From Corallococcus exercitus (GTDB lineage Bacteria > Myxococcota > Myxococcia > Myxococcales > Myxococcaceae): a stretch of 64,000 nucleotides of DNA. The position numbers were made by a program, and so were the translations under genes. Position 1 is the first letter of the stretch. Each line of letters begins with the position of its first letter. Positions 9,473 through 17,939 of this stretch are shown here, one piece after another. The notes below the pieces were generated by a model. That model saw nothing but the letters and a program-made list of their open reading frames with translations, had not been told where the DNA came from and did no database searches. The stretch covers positions 23,383-87,382 of the forward strand of contig NZ_RAVW01000001.1 of the NCBI RefSeq assembly GCF_003611585.1, read 5' to 3'.

Positions 9473-9856
9473 TCAGACGAAGGGAGCGCGCGCGAGCTGG
9501 AAGGCGGCCCGGGCGTCGTTCATGTGCGGGTACAGCTCGAAGGTGTCGTGGGCGCCGGCCGCGCGGAAGATGGCGGCCAGGTACGGCGACAGCCCGGACA
9601 GCTTCACGTCGCCACCGGCGCGGCGGAACTGCTCCGTGCGGGCCATCAGCGGGCGCACGCCGCGGTAGTTCAGGTGCGACACGTCCGCGAAGTCCAGGAC
9701 GACCTGGCGGGTGCCCCGGTGCAGCCGGTGCATCAGGTCCTCGCACAGCTTGAGCAGGTCCGCCTCCTCCAGCTCGCCCTCCAGCATCAGCGTCTCCACG
9801 CGCTCGGACGCCGCCACCACCGCCCTGTTCCGACGAACCTCCTGCACCTGGTCCAT
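9473..9856 (-). CDS. STAS-domain protein (anti-sigma factor antagonist-like) inside the dcw cluster
   Basis: A 127-residue protein with a single STAS-like fold: an early beta-strand region ([19 protein letters not shown]), the loop segment [19 protein letters not shown] where SpoIIAA-type proteins carry the regulatory Ser/Thr, and a C-terminal helix ([17 protein letters not shown]). STAS proteins usually bind kinases or sigma regulators and are switched by phosphorylation. Here Ser and Asn occupy the region around the usual phospho-site. I chose ATG 9856 (MDQVQEV); a GTG at 9868 is an alternative. The gene lies between mraZ and rsmH, which are adjacent in most bacteria, so a link to division or wall growth is inferred. 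Confidence 0.8.
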   Translation of the reverse strand: MDQVQEVRRNRAVVAASERVETLMLEGELEEADLLKLCEDLMHRLHRGTRQVVLDFADVSHLNYRGVRPLMARTEQFRRAGGDVKLSGLSPYLAAIFRAAGAHDTFELYPHMNDARAAFQLARAPFV

Positions 9857-9904
9857 GCGCCTGCCCACCCTTCTCCTGCGAACTTGAGGCTGTCGACTTC
9901 CTGG

Positions 9905-10357
9905 CTACGGCTGGCGCAGCTCGCCCAGCACCCGCAACACGTCCGGGGAGGTGGCTTCCTGGCGCGCGTCCTCCTGCGCCTTCGCCCAGCCTTCCTGGCT
10001 CCAAAGCTCAATCACCTTCACCATCCCCGCCCACACCACGTCCTTCTCCAGCTTCGCGTACGTCCTGAGCGACGGCGGGATGAGCAACCGGCCCAGCTTG
10101 TCCAACGGGCACTCCTGCGCGCTGGCCACGTACAGCCGCATCAACGTCTTGACCCCCGGCTCCATGGGGTTGCGCCGGGCGAGCGCGGTCTCCAACGCCT
10201 CCCACTCCCGCACCGGATAGGCGTGGAGGCAGGGGTCCAGGGCCGTGGTGACGATGAGCCGCTCGTCGTAGGCGCCCACCAACGTCTCCCGCAGCTTGGC
10301 CGGGAGGCTGGTGCGCCCCTTCGCGTCGATCTGGTGCTCATAGACGCCTCGGAACAC
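9905..10357 (-). CDS. mraZ: Transcriptional regulator MraZ
   Basis: DNA-binding regulator of the dcw operon. The 150-residue protein has two AbrB-like halves, each with the family signature: [19 protein letters not shown] near the N-terminus and [19 protein letters not shown] in the second half (the DxKGR/LP motifs). The GTG start at 10357 follows an AAGGTGG ribosome binding site. Family members form rings that bind three or four short repeats upstream of mraZ; such repeats are present here at 10394-10423. It is the first gene of the cluster. Confidence 0.95.
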   Translation of the reverse strand: MFRGVYEHQIDAKGRTSLPAKLRETLVGAYDERLIVTTALDPCLHAYPVREWEALETALARRNPMEPGVKTLMRLYVASAQECPLDKLGRLLIPPSLRTYAKLEKDVVWAGMVKVIELWSQEGWAKAQEDARQEATSPDVLRVLGELRQP

Positions 10358-10393
10358 GCGGGACGATCCACCTTTTCAGCCCAGCACGGGACG

Positions 10394-10423
10394 GACCACC
10401 ACTCCTTCCCACTTCTTACCCCT
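10394..10423 (-). promoter_or_regulatory. Three tandem 10-bp repeats, probable MraZ-binding boxes
   Basis: Reading the minus strand, three consecutive decamers AGGGGTAAGA, AGTGGGAAGG and AGTGGTGGTC lie immediately downstream of the predicted start of transcription. They share the core AGKGG at exact 10-bp spacing. MraZ of other bacteria recognises three or more G-rich TGGG/GTGG repeats at 9-10 bp intervals before its own gene, so autoregulation is likely. Sequence match and position are seen; binding is inferred. Confidence 0.7.
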
Positions 10424-10435
10424 CAACGGCCGGCA

Positions 10436-10464
10436 TACATACGCGCCCCCCCCAGGGGGGTCAA
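10436..10464 (-). promoter_or_regulatory. Sigma70-type promoter of the dcw cluster
   Basis: On the minus strand, TTGACC (10464-10459) and TATGTA (10441-10436) are separated by exactly 17 nt. The predicted transcription start near 10429 lies just before the MraZ-like repeats and about 70 nt before mraZ. Confidence 0.7.
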
Positions 10465-10594
10465 GAAAGCGCGCAACAGGCTGGAACACCGCGCGCCCGG
10501 CGGCGGACATCCCTCAGGGCACGTGCCGGACGGCCTACCTTCGAGGGTGGGGCAAACTTGAGTTTTTCCGCTCACAGGCTGAGAGTGTGGGCGC

Positions 10595-11305
10595 GTGAGC
10601 ACGAATGTTCGACTGAAGGTGGCCTACAAGACCCCGCAGTCGCTGGTCGGTGAGTACACCCGCAGCGTGGGTCAGGGCGGCGTCACCCTGGAGACGCGCA
10701 AGGCCCTGCCGCTGGGCACCCGCTTCACCTTCGAGCTGCACGCGGGCGGCATGCCGCGTCCGGTGGAGGTGCTGGGCGAGGTCGTCAAGGTGGAGCCGCG
10801 CCCCGGCGAGCGCTTCATGCTCACCGTGCGCTACGACGGCGCGGAGGATCGCAGCGCGCTGGACGCGGTGCTCCAATTCATCTTCGCCCAGGAGGAGCAG
10901 AACGGCCTGCGCCGCTTCCCGCGCATGCCACTGCACCTGCGCGCGCGGGAGGCCGACCCCCGGGCGCCGTTCTTCTACGTGCGCGACATCTCCCGGGGCG
11001 GCGTGGGCCTGGAGGTGGAGGCCCCCACGCTGCCCCGCGAGGTGCAGGTGGGCGCGCCCTTCCTCATGGAGATGGACATGAAGGAGGGCCCGCTGCTGCT
11101 CCACGGTGAGGTGGCGTGGACGTCGTCGGTGCCGCGCAAGGGCGCGACGCAGGCGATGACGCCGGGCTTCGGCGCGACGTTCGGCCGGCTGCGGCCGGAC
11201 ATGCTCCAGCGGCTGGAGGCCCTGATGGTGCTGGAGCACCTGCCGCCCGCGCCCTGGCGGGCCCGGGTCAGCTTCGGCCTGGATGCCGTGTCGCGGATGC
11301 CCTGA
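10595..11305 (+). CDS. PilZ-domain protein (two PilZ-like modules)
   Basis: 236-residue soluble protein. The second half is a recognisable PilZ domain with RRFPR (residues 106-110) and DISRGGVG (131-138), matching the RxxxR and D/NxSxxG elements that bind cyclic di-GMP. The first half has the equivalent strand motif SVGQGGVTLE but lacks the RxxxR arm, so it may be a degenerate copy. GTG start at 10595. It is transcribed divergently from the dcw cluster. The target is unknown; such proteins in myxobacteria affect motility and exopolysaccharide. Confidence 0.85.
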   Translation: MSTNVRLKVAYKTPQSLVGEYTRSVGQGGVTLETRKALPLGTRFTFELHAGGMPRPVEVLGEVVKVEPRPGERFMLTVRYDGAEDRSALDAVLQFIFAQEEQNGLRRFPRMPLHLRAREADPRAPFFYVRDISRGGVGLEVEAPTLPREVQVGAPFLMEMDMKEGPLLLHGEVAWTSSVPRKGATQAMTPGFGATFGRLRPDMLQRLEALMVLEHLPPAPWRARVSFGLDAVSRMP

Positions 11306-11345
11306 CGTTCCCTGACAGGGCACCCGCGCGAATCGATTCCGCGGA

Positions 11346-13154
11346 CTACAGCGGGTTGTACGGGTAGCCGCCGGCCTCTTCCAGGCCCGCGACCACCGTC
11401 TCACGCAACTCCGCCGGGTCGTACGCCGTGAAGGCGTCCAGCGCGGCCAGGCGCTTGAGCTCCAGCGCCAGTGCGTCGCCCTTGAGCGTGGCGCAGAGCG
11501 CGCGGCGGGTGCGCTCGAAGGCGCGCGTGGTGGACTCCATCGCGTACAGCCGCACCAGCGCCACGCGCACGGGGTCCAGCACGCCGCCGGTGGCGGCCTG
11601 GCGGGTGCGCGTCACCATGGAGTCCAGGGCGTACGCGTCCATCACCACGTCCGCCAGCGCGGCCATGACCTCCTGGTGCTTGTCCAGCTCCGTGCCGAAG
11701 GTCTCCGCGGCCAGCCGCATGCCGTGGATGGCCAGGTGCTTGGCGCACTCGGCGGCGATCTCCTCGTTGGCCAGCGCGTCCTGGCGACCCGCGCGGGGGC
11801 GCTCGCCGCGGCCCAGCTCCTCCGCCACGGAGCGCGCCTGCGCGAACAGCGGCAGGTCGCCCTTCACGGCGCGCTTGAGCAGCATGCCGGTGATGAGCAT
11901 GCGGTTGATTTCGTTGGTGCCCTCGAAGATGCGGTTGATGCGCGCGTCGCGGTAGGCGCGCTCCACCGGGTACTCCTCGATGTAGCCGGCGCCGCCGTGC
12001 ACCTGCACCGCGTCGTCCACCAGGAAGTTGAGGGCCTCCGAGCCGAAGACCTTCATGATGGAGGCCTCGGTGGCGAACTCCTCCATCGCGGCGATGACGT
12101 GCGCGTCGTAGTCCGCGTCCGAGCGCTCCTTCGCCGCGAGCCGCCCGTCCACCAGGCCCGCCGTGCGGTACGTCATGCTCTCCACCGCGTAGACGAGCGT
12201 GGCCATGCGCGCGAGCTTCTCGCGGATGAGCGGGAAGGTGGCGATGGGCGCCTTGAACTGCTTGCGCTCCTGCGCGAACTTGAGCGCGTTCTGCAGCTGC
12301 AGCTTCATGCTCCCGATGACGCCCGCGCCCAGCTTCAGCCGGCCGTAGTTGAGGATGTTGAAGGCGATGCGGTGGCCCTTGCCCAGTTCGCCCAGCAGGT
12401 TCTCCGCGGGCACCTGCGCGTCCTCGAAGTAGAGCGGACACGTGGACGAACCACGGATGCCCATCTTGTGCTCCTCCGGGCCCACGGTGAGGCCCGGCGT
12501 GTCCTTCTCCACGATGAAGCCGGTGAACTTGTCACCGTCCACCTGCGCGAAGACGACGAACACGTCCGCGAAGGCCGCGTTGGTGATGTAGAGCTTGGAG
12601 CCGTTGAGCACGTAGTGCTTGCCGTCCTGGGACTTCACGGCCTTCGTCTTCGCGCCGCGCGCGTCGCTGCCGCTGCCCTGCTCCGTCAGCGCGTACGCCG
12701 CCACCCACTCGCCCGTGGCGAGCTTGGGCAGGTACTTCGCCTTCTGCGCCTCGTTGCCGAACCACACGATGGGCAGCGACCCGATGCCGGTGTGCGCGCT
12801 GGACGTCACCGACCAGGAGCCCAGCAGGCTCATGGCCTCCGCGAGCAAAAGCGACGTCGTCTTGTCCAGGCCCGTGCCGCCGTAGGTCTCCGCGATGTCC
12901 ACGCTCAACAGGCCCAGCTCGCCCGCGCGGCGCAGGAGGTCGCGCAAGAGCGCGTTGTCCTTGCCCTCGATGCGCGCGGCCTGGGGCAGCACCTGCTCCC
13001 GGCAGAACTGGAGCGCCGTCTTGAAGAAGAGCCGCTGCTCCTCGGAGAAGCCCTCCGGAGTGAGGATGCGGGTGGCGCCCACTTCCTGGAAGAGGAACGT
13101 CGCACCAGCGAGGACATCCTGGGGACGCGAAGCGGGCTCGGTTACGGCGACCAT
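11346..13154 (-). CDS. Acyl-CoA dehydrogenase, long form (VLCAD/ACAD9-like)
   Basis: FAD-dependent enzyme catalysing the first step of fatty acyl-CoA beta-oxidation. The 602-residue protein has the classic three-part fold: N-terminal helical domain, the beta-domain motifs YALTEQGSGSDARGAKT and LYITNAAFADVFVVFAQ, and the C-terminal helical domain with QVHGGAGYIEEYPVERAYRD and NRIFEGTNEINRMLI. About 200 further residues follow, as in the dimeric very-long-chain enzymes. ATG 13154 is preceded by GGAGG at ideal spacing; eight extra in-frame codons upstream are unlikely to be translated. It is convergent with the PilZ gene. Confidence 0.92.
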   Translation of the reverse strand: MVAVTEPASRPQDVLAGATFLFQEVGATRILTPEGFSEEQRLFFKTALQFCREQVLPQAARIEGKDNALLRDLLRRAGELGLLSVDIAETYGGTGLDKTTSLLLAEAMSLLGSWSVTSSAHTGIGSLPIVWFGNEAQKAKYLPKLATGEWVAAYALTEQGSGSDARGAKTKAVKSQDGKHYVLNGSKLYITNAAFADVFVVFAQVDGDKFTGFIVEKDTPGLTVGPEEHKMGIRGSSTCPLYFEDAQVPAENLLGELGKGHRIAFNILNYGRLKLGAGVIGSMKLQLQNALKFAQERKQFKAPIATFPLIREKLARMATLVYAVESMTYRTAGLVDGRLAAKERSDADYDAHVIAAMEEFATEASIMKVFGSEALNFLVDDAVQVHGGAGYIEEYPVERAYRDARINRIFEGTNEINRMLITGMLLKRAVKGDLPLFAQARSVAEELGRGERPRAGRQDALANEEIAAECAKHLAIHGMRLAAETFGTELDKHQEVMAALADVVMDAYALDSMVTRTRQAATGGVLDPVRVALVRLYAMESTTRAFERTRRALCATLKGDALALELKRLAALDAFTAYDPAELRETVVAGLEEAGGYPYNPL

Positions 13155-13331
13155 CAACGACCTCCGGGGAGGGAGCACTGCCCTCCGAAGCCTTCAGAAA
13201 AAAGGCGCGCGGCACATTAGGGCGCGCGGCCCGCCAGGGGTAGTAGCGGCGGGGGCCCGCCACCTCAATGTGATGCGAGTCCACCCTGCGTGCGTGCCCG
13301 GCTGCCAGGCGGAAGGGTTCGTTGCCCCTGA

Positions 13332-14222
13332 TTACGGGGAACCCGCATCCGGCGCGGGCCGGGGCGTGGGGTACACGAGGCAGAGCGTGTCGAAGAGCCC
13401 CTCCTCCGGCGCGACGTACGTGCCGCCGAGCGCCCGCGCCACCTGCACCACCTCCGTGCCGAACGACGGGACGAGGCACAGGTCGTCCGACGTGGTGAAG
13501 CGCCCCTTCAGCCGGGCCAGCTCCCGCCGCAGCGTCGCGATGTCCTGGCGCCCGCCGCGCACAGGCACGGACGGGCCGTTACGGTCCGGCCCCGGCAACT
13601 TGCCCACGCTGGTGGTCAGTTCGAACCCATCCGCGCGCTGGATGATGCGCAGCTTGCCGGGGGCCACCTCCTCGAGCCACGCCCGGAAGCCCTGCTCGTC
13701 GCGCAGCACCAGCCGGTAGGCCACGGGCGCGTCCGGGTGCTGGAGCCACACGGCCCGAGCCTGCGTGCGCAGCACGGCCAGCGTGTCAGACACCTGTGCG
13801 AGAAAGGTGTCCGCGTCCTCCACCACGACGAGCACGTCCCTGCCCCGCACCCGCTCCGCGAGCCTGCCCGCGTCCGGCCCCCGGGCAGGCACGAAGTCCT
13901 CCGCGCCCAGCCGCACCCGGTCCCCTGACAGCCCCAGCCGGAGGACGTCGTCCGGGAGGGGCTCTCCATAGACGGGCGCGGATACCGGCGTGAGGGTCGC
14001 ATCCGCCCAGGTGCCCGCGTCGATGGGGGCCGGTGGACGGACGCCCGCTTCCACTGACGGTGAGGGCGTGGGAGACACTGGGCGTGCCGGCTCGGCGGGC
14101 GTGGATTCGCGGCAGCCACCTGACGCCAGGCTGCCCACGAACAGGAGGAAGAATGCAGGGTTACGAAAACAGGCTGGCGAGCGTAGCGGAATATTCCACC
14201 CGGAGCGTCTGAATGGCCTCAT
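13332..14222 (-). CDS. Lipoprotein with two possible ExbD-like periplasmic modules
   Basis: 296-residue precursor with a long signal peptide ending in the lipobox LASGGC, followed by a Pro/Thr-rich linker. I do not recognise a named family. The body reads as two similar halves: one with VLRLGLSGDRVRLG followed by DVLVVVEDADTFLAQVSDTL, and one with ELTTSVGKLPG followed by DLCLVPSFGTEVVQVARAL. This pattern resembles the periplasmic domain of ExbD/TolR proteins, but without their membrane helix (inference). The ATG at 14222 has GAGAAG seven bases upstream. It diverges from the kinase gene with about 55 nt between starts. Confidence 0.72.
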   Translation of the reverse strand: MRPFRRSGWNIPLRSPACFRNPAFFLLFVGSLASGGCRESTPAEPARPVSPTPSPSVEAGVRPPAPIDAGTWADATLTPVSAPVYGEPLPDDVLRLGLSGDRVRLGAEDFVPARGPDAGRLAERVRGRDVLVVVEDADTFLAQVSDTLAVLRTQARAVWLQHPDAPVAYRLVLRDEQGFRAWLEEVAPGKLRIIQRADGFELTTSVGKLPGPDRNGPSVPVRGGRQDIATLRRELARLKGRFTTSDDLCLVPSFGTEVVQVARALGGTYVAPEEGLFDTLCLVYPTPRPAPDAGSP

Positions 14223-14277
14223 GATAGCTTCTCGCGGTTTTTCCGAAGGACTCCCCTCCACAGGAGCCGATTCGAAC

Positions 14278-16491
14278 GTGCCGCAGCCTTCCGCCGGCCT
14301 CCAGTTCGGCAAGTACAAGCTGCTCGAGCGCATCGCGACGGGCGGCATGGCGGAGATCTATCGCGCCCGGATGACGGCGGTGGCGGGCGTCACGAAGCCG
14401 GTGGTCATCAAGAAGATCCTCCCTGGCTACGCGGACGACAGCGCGTTCGTGTCCATGTTCATCAACGAGGCGCGCATCGCGCTGGGGTTGTCGCACGGCA
14501 ACATCGCGCAGATCTTCGACTTCGGGGAGGTGGAGGGCGAGTACTTCCTCGCGATGGAGTGGGTGGACGGCCATCCGCTCTCGCACGTGCTGCGCCGGGC
14601 CCGCGAGAAGGGCTTGCCCGCGCTGCCGCCGCCCCTGGCGGTGCTGGTGGCCATCGACATGCTGCGGGGGCTGGCCTACGCGCACACGCGGCTGGACGAC
14701 AACGGCCGTCCGCTGCAAATCGTCCACCGGGACGTGAGCCCGCAGAACGTGCTCCTCTCCTTCGAGGGGCAGGTGAAGCTGGTGGACTTCGGCATCGCGC
14801 GGGCGAGGCTTGCCGGACGCAGCGACACGAACACGGACGTGGCGAAGGGCAAGTACGTCTACTTCGCGCCGGAGCAGGCGCGCGGCGAGGCGCTGGACGC
14901 GCGCACGGACGTGTTCGCCGCGGGCACGGTCCTCTACGAGATGCTCTGCGGCCGGCGCCCCTTCGAGGGCTCGCTCCAGGACGTGCTGCGCAAGATCTCG
15001 CAGGGCGACTTCCCCCGGCCGCGCGAGTGGACGCCGGGCATCCCGGCCGCGCTGGAGCGCATCCTGCTCACCGCGATGGCCACCAGCCCGGAGCAGCGCT
15101 ACGCCACCGCGCAGGCCTTCGCGGAGGCACTGGCGCGGCAGCTCCACATCACCGCGCCGGACGTGTCCGCCAGCGACCTGGGCCACTTCATGGGCTACCT
15201 CTTCGAGCCGGAGCTCGTGGAGGCCGGCCGCCCGGTGCAGCTGCCACGCGAGTTCATCGCGAGGGTGAACCGCTGGAGCGGCATCGCGGAGCCGCCGCCC
15301 GTACCGACGCCGCCGGAGCTGCCCCGCTACGTGCCCGAACCGCACGGTGAGCCCCGGGGCGATTTGACGACGCAGCCCCTGCCCCCACAGGCGATGCCGC
15401 CGGCACCGCCGCCCGCGTGGCACCGCACCCTGCGCGGCTGGGCGATGCGCGGCGCGCCGGTGGTGGTGGCCGCGCTCGTGGCCACCTGGCTGGGCCTGGT
15501 GATGGGCGGAACCAACACGTTCGCGGTGGAGCTCAGCTCCTCACCCGCGGGCGCCACCATCCGCGTGGACGGCCGGATCCTGAGCGAGACGACGCCCACG
15601 CTCATCACCCAGCTGCCGTCGGACCGCGAGCACGTGCTGGAGGTGCTGCTGCCGGGCATGGTGCCCTTCAGCCAGCGCGTGCACGCCGAGCGTGGCACCA
15701 CGCTGGCGGTCCACGCGCGGCTCGCGCCGAAGCATCCGGCCCTGGCGCGCGCCCCGCCCCGCGCGGGCCCGGACGACGCGCCCGTCTCCGGCGCGCGCTA
15801 CTCCGCGGGAGGCCCGTTCGCGCTCAGCGCGGTCGCGCATGCCCTGCGCGTGCCTCCGTCCCAGGCGGCGCGCATGCGGTTGGATCCCTCCCGCACCTAC
15901 GGCCTGCGCGTGGAGGGCCGCGTGTCTGTGGGAGGCCCGCTGCCGGTGGCGCAGGCGGTCTACTTCCTGGAGGGCGGCACGGCCCTGGCCGCGCGCGACA
16001 GCTTCGGCCTGGTGGGCGCGGACGAGGTGCTGGTGCGCGACGCCTCCGTCCTCTACGTGTTCCTCTGGGACGACCGCCCCGACGACAACCGCGGCGCCCT
16101 CCAGGTGCACGTGCGCGAACAGGCGAGCGGCGCCATCACCACCCTGCTCCTGGACGCGCGCCGGCACGCGGTCTCGCTGTCGCCCCACGACGGCTTCACG
16201 CTCCGGGAGCTGGACCCGTCCACCACCTACCGCGTCGTCGTGCGCGCGGCGCAGGAGCCGGCGCGCACGCGGGGCTTTGGCGGCGGAGAGGTGGGCGGCG
16301 TGCTCGCGCTGCACGGCGCGGGGCCTTCTCCGGCCATGGCCCCGGGCACGCTGGAGGTGCTGGAGGTCAACCAGCCCACGGTGATGCGCGGCGCGAGCTG
16401 GCTGCGGCTCGCGTTCCCGGACGACGACGTGAACGACAACGCCGGAGGCCTCACGCTGGAGGTGACGCCGGTGGCGCCGCTGCACCAGTAG
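14278..16491 (+). CDS. Serine/threonine protein kinase with PEGA domain and C-terminal lectin-like sensor region
   Basis: 737-residue membrane kinase. The N-terminal kinase domain has the glycine loop (ERIATGGMAEIYRA), the ATP Lys near residue 45 (VVIKK), HRDVSPQN with catalytic Asp152 and DFG at Asp170 (VDFGIAR). A Pro-rich linker leads to one TM helix (about 393-412, VVVAALVATWLGLVMGG), then a PEGA domain (SSSPAGATIRVDG). The last 220 residues contain two acidic motifs, DDRPDDNRGALQV and DDDVNDNAGGLTLEV, recalling the calcium site of PA-IL (LecA) lectins. GTG 14278 has AGGAG upstream; an in-frame ATG at 14221 would overlap the divergent lipoprotein start. Confidence 0.87.
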   Translation: MPQPSAGLQFGKYKLLERIATGGMAEIYRARMTAVAGVTKPVVIKKILPGYADDSAFVSMFINEARIALGLSHGNIAQIFDFGEVEGEYFLAMEWVDGHPLSHVLRRAREKGLPALPPPLAVLVAIDMLRGLAYAHTRLDDNGRPLQIVHRDVSPQNVLLSFEGQVKLVDFGIARARLAGRSDTNTDVAKGKYVYFAPEQARGEALDARTDVFAAGTVLYEMLCGRRPFEGSLQDVLRKISQGDFPRPREWTPGIPAALERILLTAMATSPEQRYATAQAFAEALARQLHITAPDVSASDLGHFMGYLFEPELVEAGRPVQLPREFIARVNRWSGIAEPPPVPTPPELPRYVPEPHGEPRGDLTTQPLPPQAMPPAPPPAWHRTLRGWAMRGAPVVVAALVATWLGLVMGGTNTFAVELSSSPAGATIRVDGRILSETTPTLITQLPSDREHVLEVLLPGMVPFSQRVHAERGTTLAVHARLAPKHPALARAPPRAGPDDAPVSGARYSAGGPFALSAVAHALRVPPSQAARMRLDPSRTYGLRVEGRVSVGGPLPVAQAVYFLEGGTALAARDSFGLVGADEVLVRDASVLYVFLWDDRPDDNRGALQVHVREQASGAITTLLLDARRHAVSLSPHDGFTLRELDPSTTYRVVVRAAQEPARTRGFGGGEVGGVLALHGAGPSPAMAPGTLEVLEVNQPTVMRGASWLRLAFPDDDVNDNAGGLTLEVTPVAPLHQ

Positions 16492-16588
16492 CGCGCGCGA
16501 CGGGCCGCTACAGGGCACCGCCAGCCTGTAGCCGAAAAATTGATCATCCGGGATGCGCCCCTACCCTGGGCCGCCACGGAGGACGCTC

Positions 16589-16804
16589 ATGAAGAAGCTG
16601 CTGGCGGTGCTGGGCCTGGGGATCGCGGTGATGGCCACGGTGGGACTTTCCACCCGCGTGGACGCGCGGCCCGGAAGCACGGCGGACGAGGGGCCGACCG
16701 ATGCCCAGATCGACGCTGTCCTGGACGCGCAGGCTCACGAGGTCATGGGCCGGCTGCTGGAAGCGCAGCGCAATGCCAACCGGATGACAATGCTTCCCCG
16801 GTAA
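16589..16804 (+). CDS. Small exported protein, unknown function
   Basis: 71-residue protein that I do not recognise. It begins MKKLLAVLGLGIAVMATVG, a clear Sec signal peptide, with likely cleavage after VDA (RVDARPG). The mature part of about 45 residues is acidic and helical (DAQIDAVLDAQAHEVMGRL). GGAGG precedes ATG 16589 at good spacing. It sits between the kinase and carD on the same strand; no cysteines for a lipid anchor are present. Confidence 0.65.
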   Translation: MKKLLAVLGLGIAVMATVGLSTRVDARPGSTADEGPTDAQIDAVLDAQAHEVMGRLLEAQRNANRMTMLPR

Positions 16805-16882
16805 TCTCGTGGCATCCGGCGGGGCACGGTGCTACGACCGGGCGCTCGCTTCAGTGCTCATCCACCCGCTCACGAGGGGGCC

Positions 16883-17845
16883 ATGCCAGAAGGGTCCGCT
16901 GCACTCCAGCTCCAGGTTGGAGACCGGGTCGTCTACCCCAATCAGGGGGTCTGTCGCGTCGCCGCCATCGATGTGAAAGAGGTGGCCGGACAGAGCCTCA
17001 CCTTCGTCACCATGCGCCGGGAAGAAGACGGCGCGGTCGTGATGGTGCCGCAGGGAAAAATCATCTCCATCGGCGTGCGCAAGGTCGCCAGTCCGTCGGA
17101 CGTGGAGGAGATCTACGCGTTCCTCCGCTCGGACAGTGACAAGGCGGACCTGGACTGGAAGCAACGCGCGCGCACCAACCTGGACCGCATGACCCAGGGC
17201 GGCATCCTGGGGCTGGCGGAGGTCGTCAAGGGCCTCCAGGTCCTGAGCGAGCTGCGGCCGCTGCCCACCAAGGAGCGCGAGCTCTACGACAACGCCCGGC
17301 ACCTGCTGGTGTCGGAGGTCGCCGCCGCGCTGGGCACCGCCGAGGCCAACGCCGAGGACTCCATCGACATCGTCCTCTTCCCGCCCGGGAAGGAGCGTCC
17401 CAAGCGCACCGCCGCGGAGTTCGCGCGGCCCGGTGGCGACGAGGACGACATGGACCTGGACGGCGACCTCATGGGTCTGGAGGGCGGAGAGCTGGACCTG
17501 CCCTCGGACGAGGAGCCGCCGGCCGAACCCGAGGAGGAGTCCTCCGAGGAGGGTGGCGAGGAGGAGGAAGGCGGCGAGGAGGGGGCCGAGGACGCCCCCA
17601 AGAAGCGCGGCCGTCCGCCCAAGGCCAAGCCGGCCGAAGGCGCCGAGCCCGCCGCTCCGAAGAAGCGCGGCCGTCCGCCCAAGCCGAAGCCCGAGGTGAC
17701 GGCGGAGAGCGCCGAGCCCGCCGCTCCGAAGAAGCGCGGCCGTCCGCCCAAGGCCAGGCCGCCGGAAGGTGCCGCGCCCGCCGAGCCCGCCGCTCCGAAG
17801 AAGCGAGGCCGTCCGCCCAAGGCGAAGCCCGCCGAGGACGAGTGA
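16883..17845 (+). CDS. carD: Global transcription regulator CarD (RNAP-binding domain plus HMGA-like tail)
   Basis: 320-residue protein with the layout of Myxococcus CarD. Residues 1-165 form the CarD_CdnL/TRCF-RID domain (LQVGDRVVYPNQGVCRVAAI), which contacts the RNA polymerase beta subunit. Residues 185-238 are highly acidic. Residues 239-320 hold four KKRGRPPK AT-hook repeats that bind AT-rich DNA like eukaryotic HMGA. In M. xanthus CarD acts with CarG in light-induced carotenogenesis and fruiting-body development. ATG 16883 follows GAGGGGG. The next gene is carG, the known partner. Confidence 0.96.
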   Translation: MPEGSAALQLQVGDRVVYPNQGVCRVAAIDVKEVAGQSLTFVTMRREEDGAVVMVPQGKIISIGVRKVASPSDVEEIYAFLRSDSDKADLDWKQRARTNLDRMTQGGILGLAEVVKGLQVLSELRPLPTKERELYDNARHLLVSEVAAALGTAEANAEDSIDIVLFPPGKERPKRTAAEFARPGGDEDDMDLDGDLMGLEGGELDLPSDEEPPAEPEEESSEEGGEEEEGGEEGAEDAPKKRGRPPKAKPAEGAEPAAPKKRGRPPKPKPEVTAESAEPAAPKKRGRPPKARPPEGAAPAEPAAPKKRGRPPKAKPAEDE

Positions 17846-17939
17846 ACCGTAGGAATCCACGGCCCTCCCGGCTGCCCGCGTCGCGTGAAGAGCGCGCGCC
17901 CGGCACCGCGCGAGGGCCCTCCCGCCGAGGTGACGCCCC

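Noticed and set aside
13990..14277. Extension of the kinase open frame back to 13990
   Set aside because: It lies antisense to the lipoprotein, has no similarity to kinases, and GTG 14278 with AGGAG is a better start.
14255..14285. GTTCGAATC-like sequence on the minus strand, reminiscent of a tRNA T-loop
   Set aside because: No acceptor, anticodon or D-arm pairing around it, and it overlaps the kinase start; chance match.
16804..16882. TGGCAT...GC sequence upstream of carD considered as a sigma54 promoter
   Set aside because: The GG to GC spacing is one base off and the -12 element does not match; not reported as a promoter.
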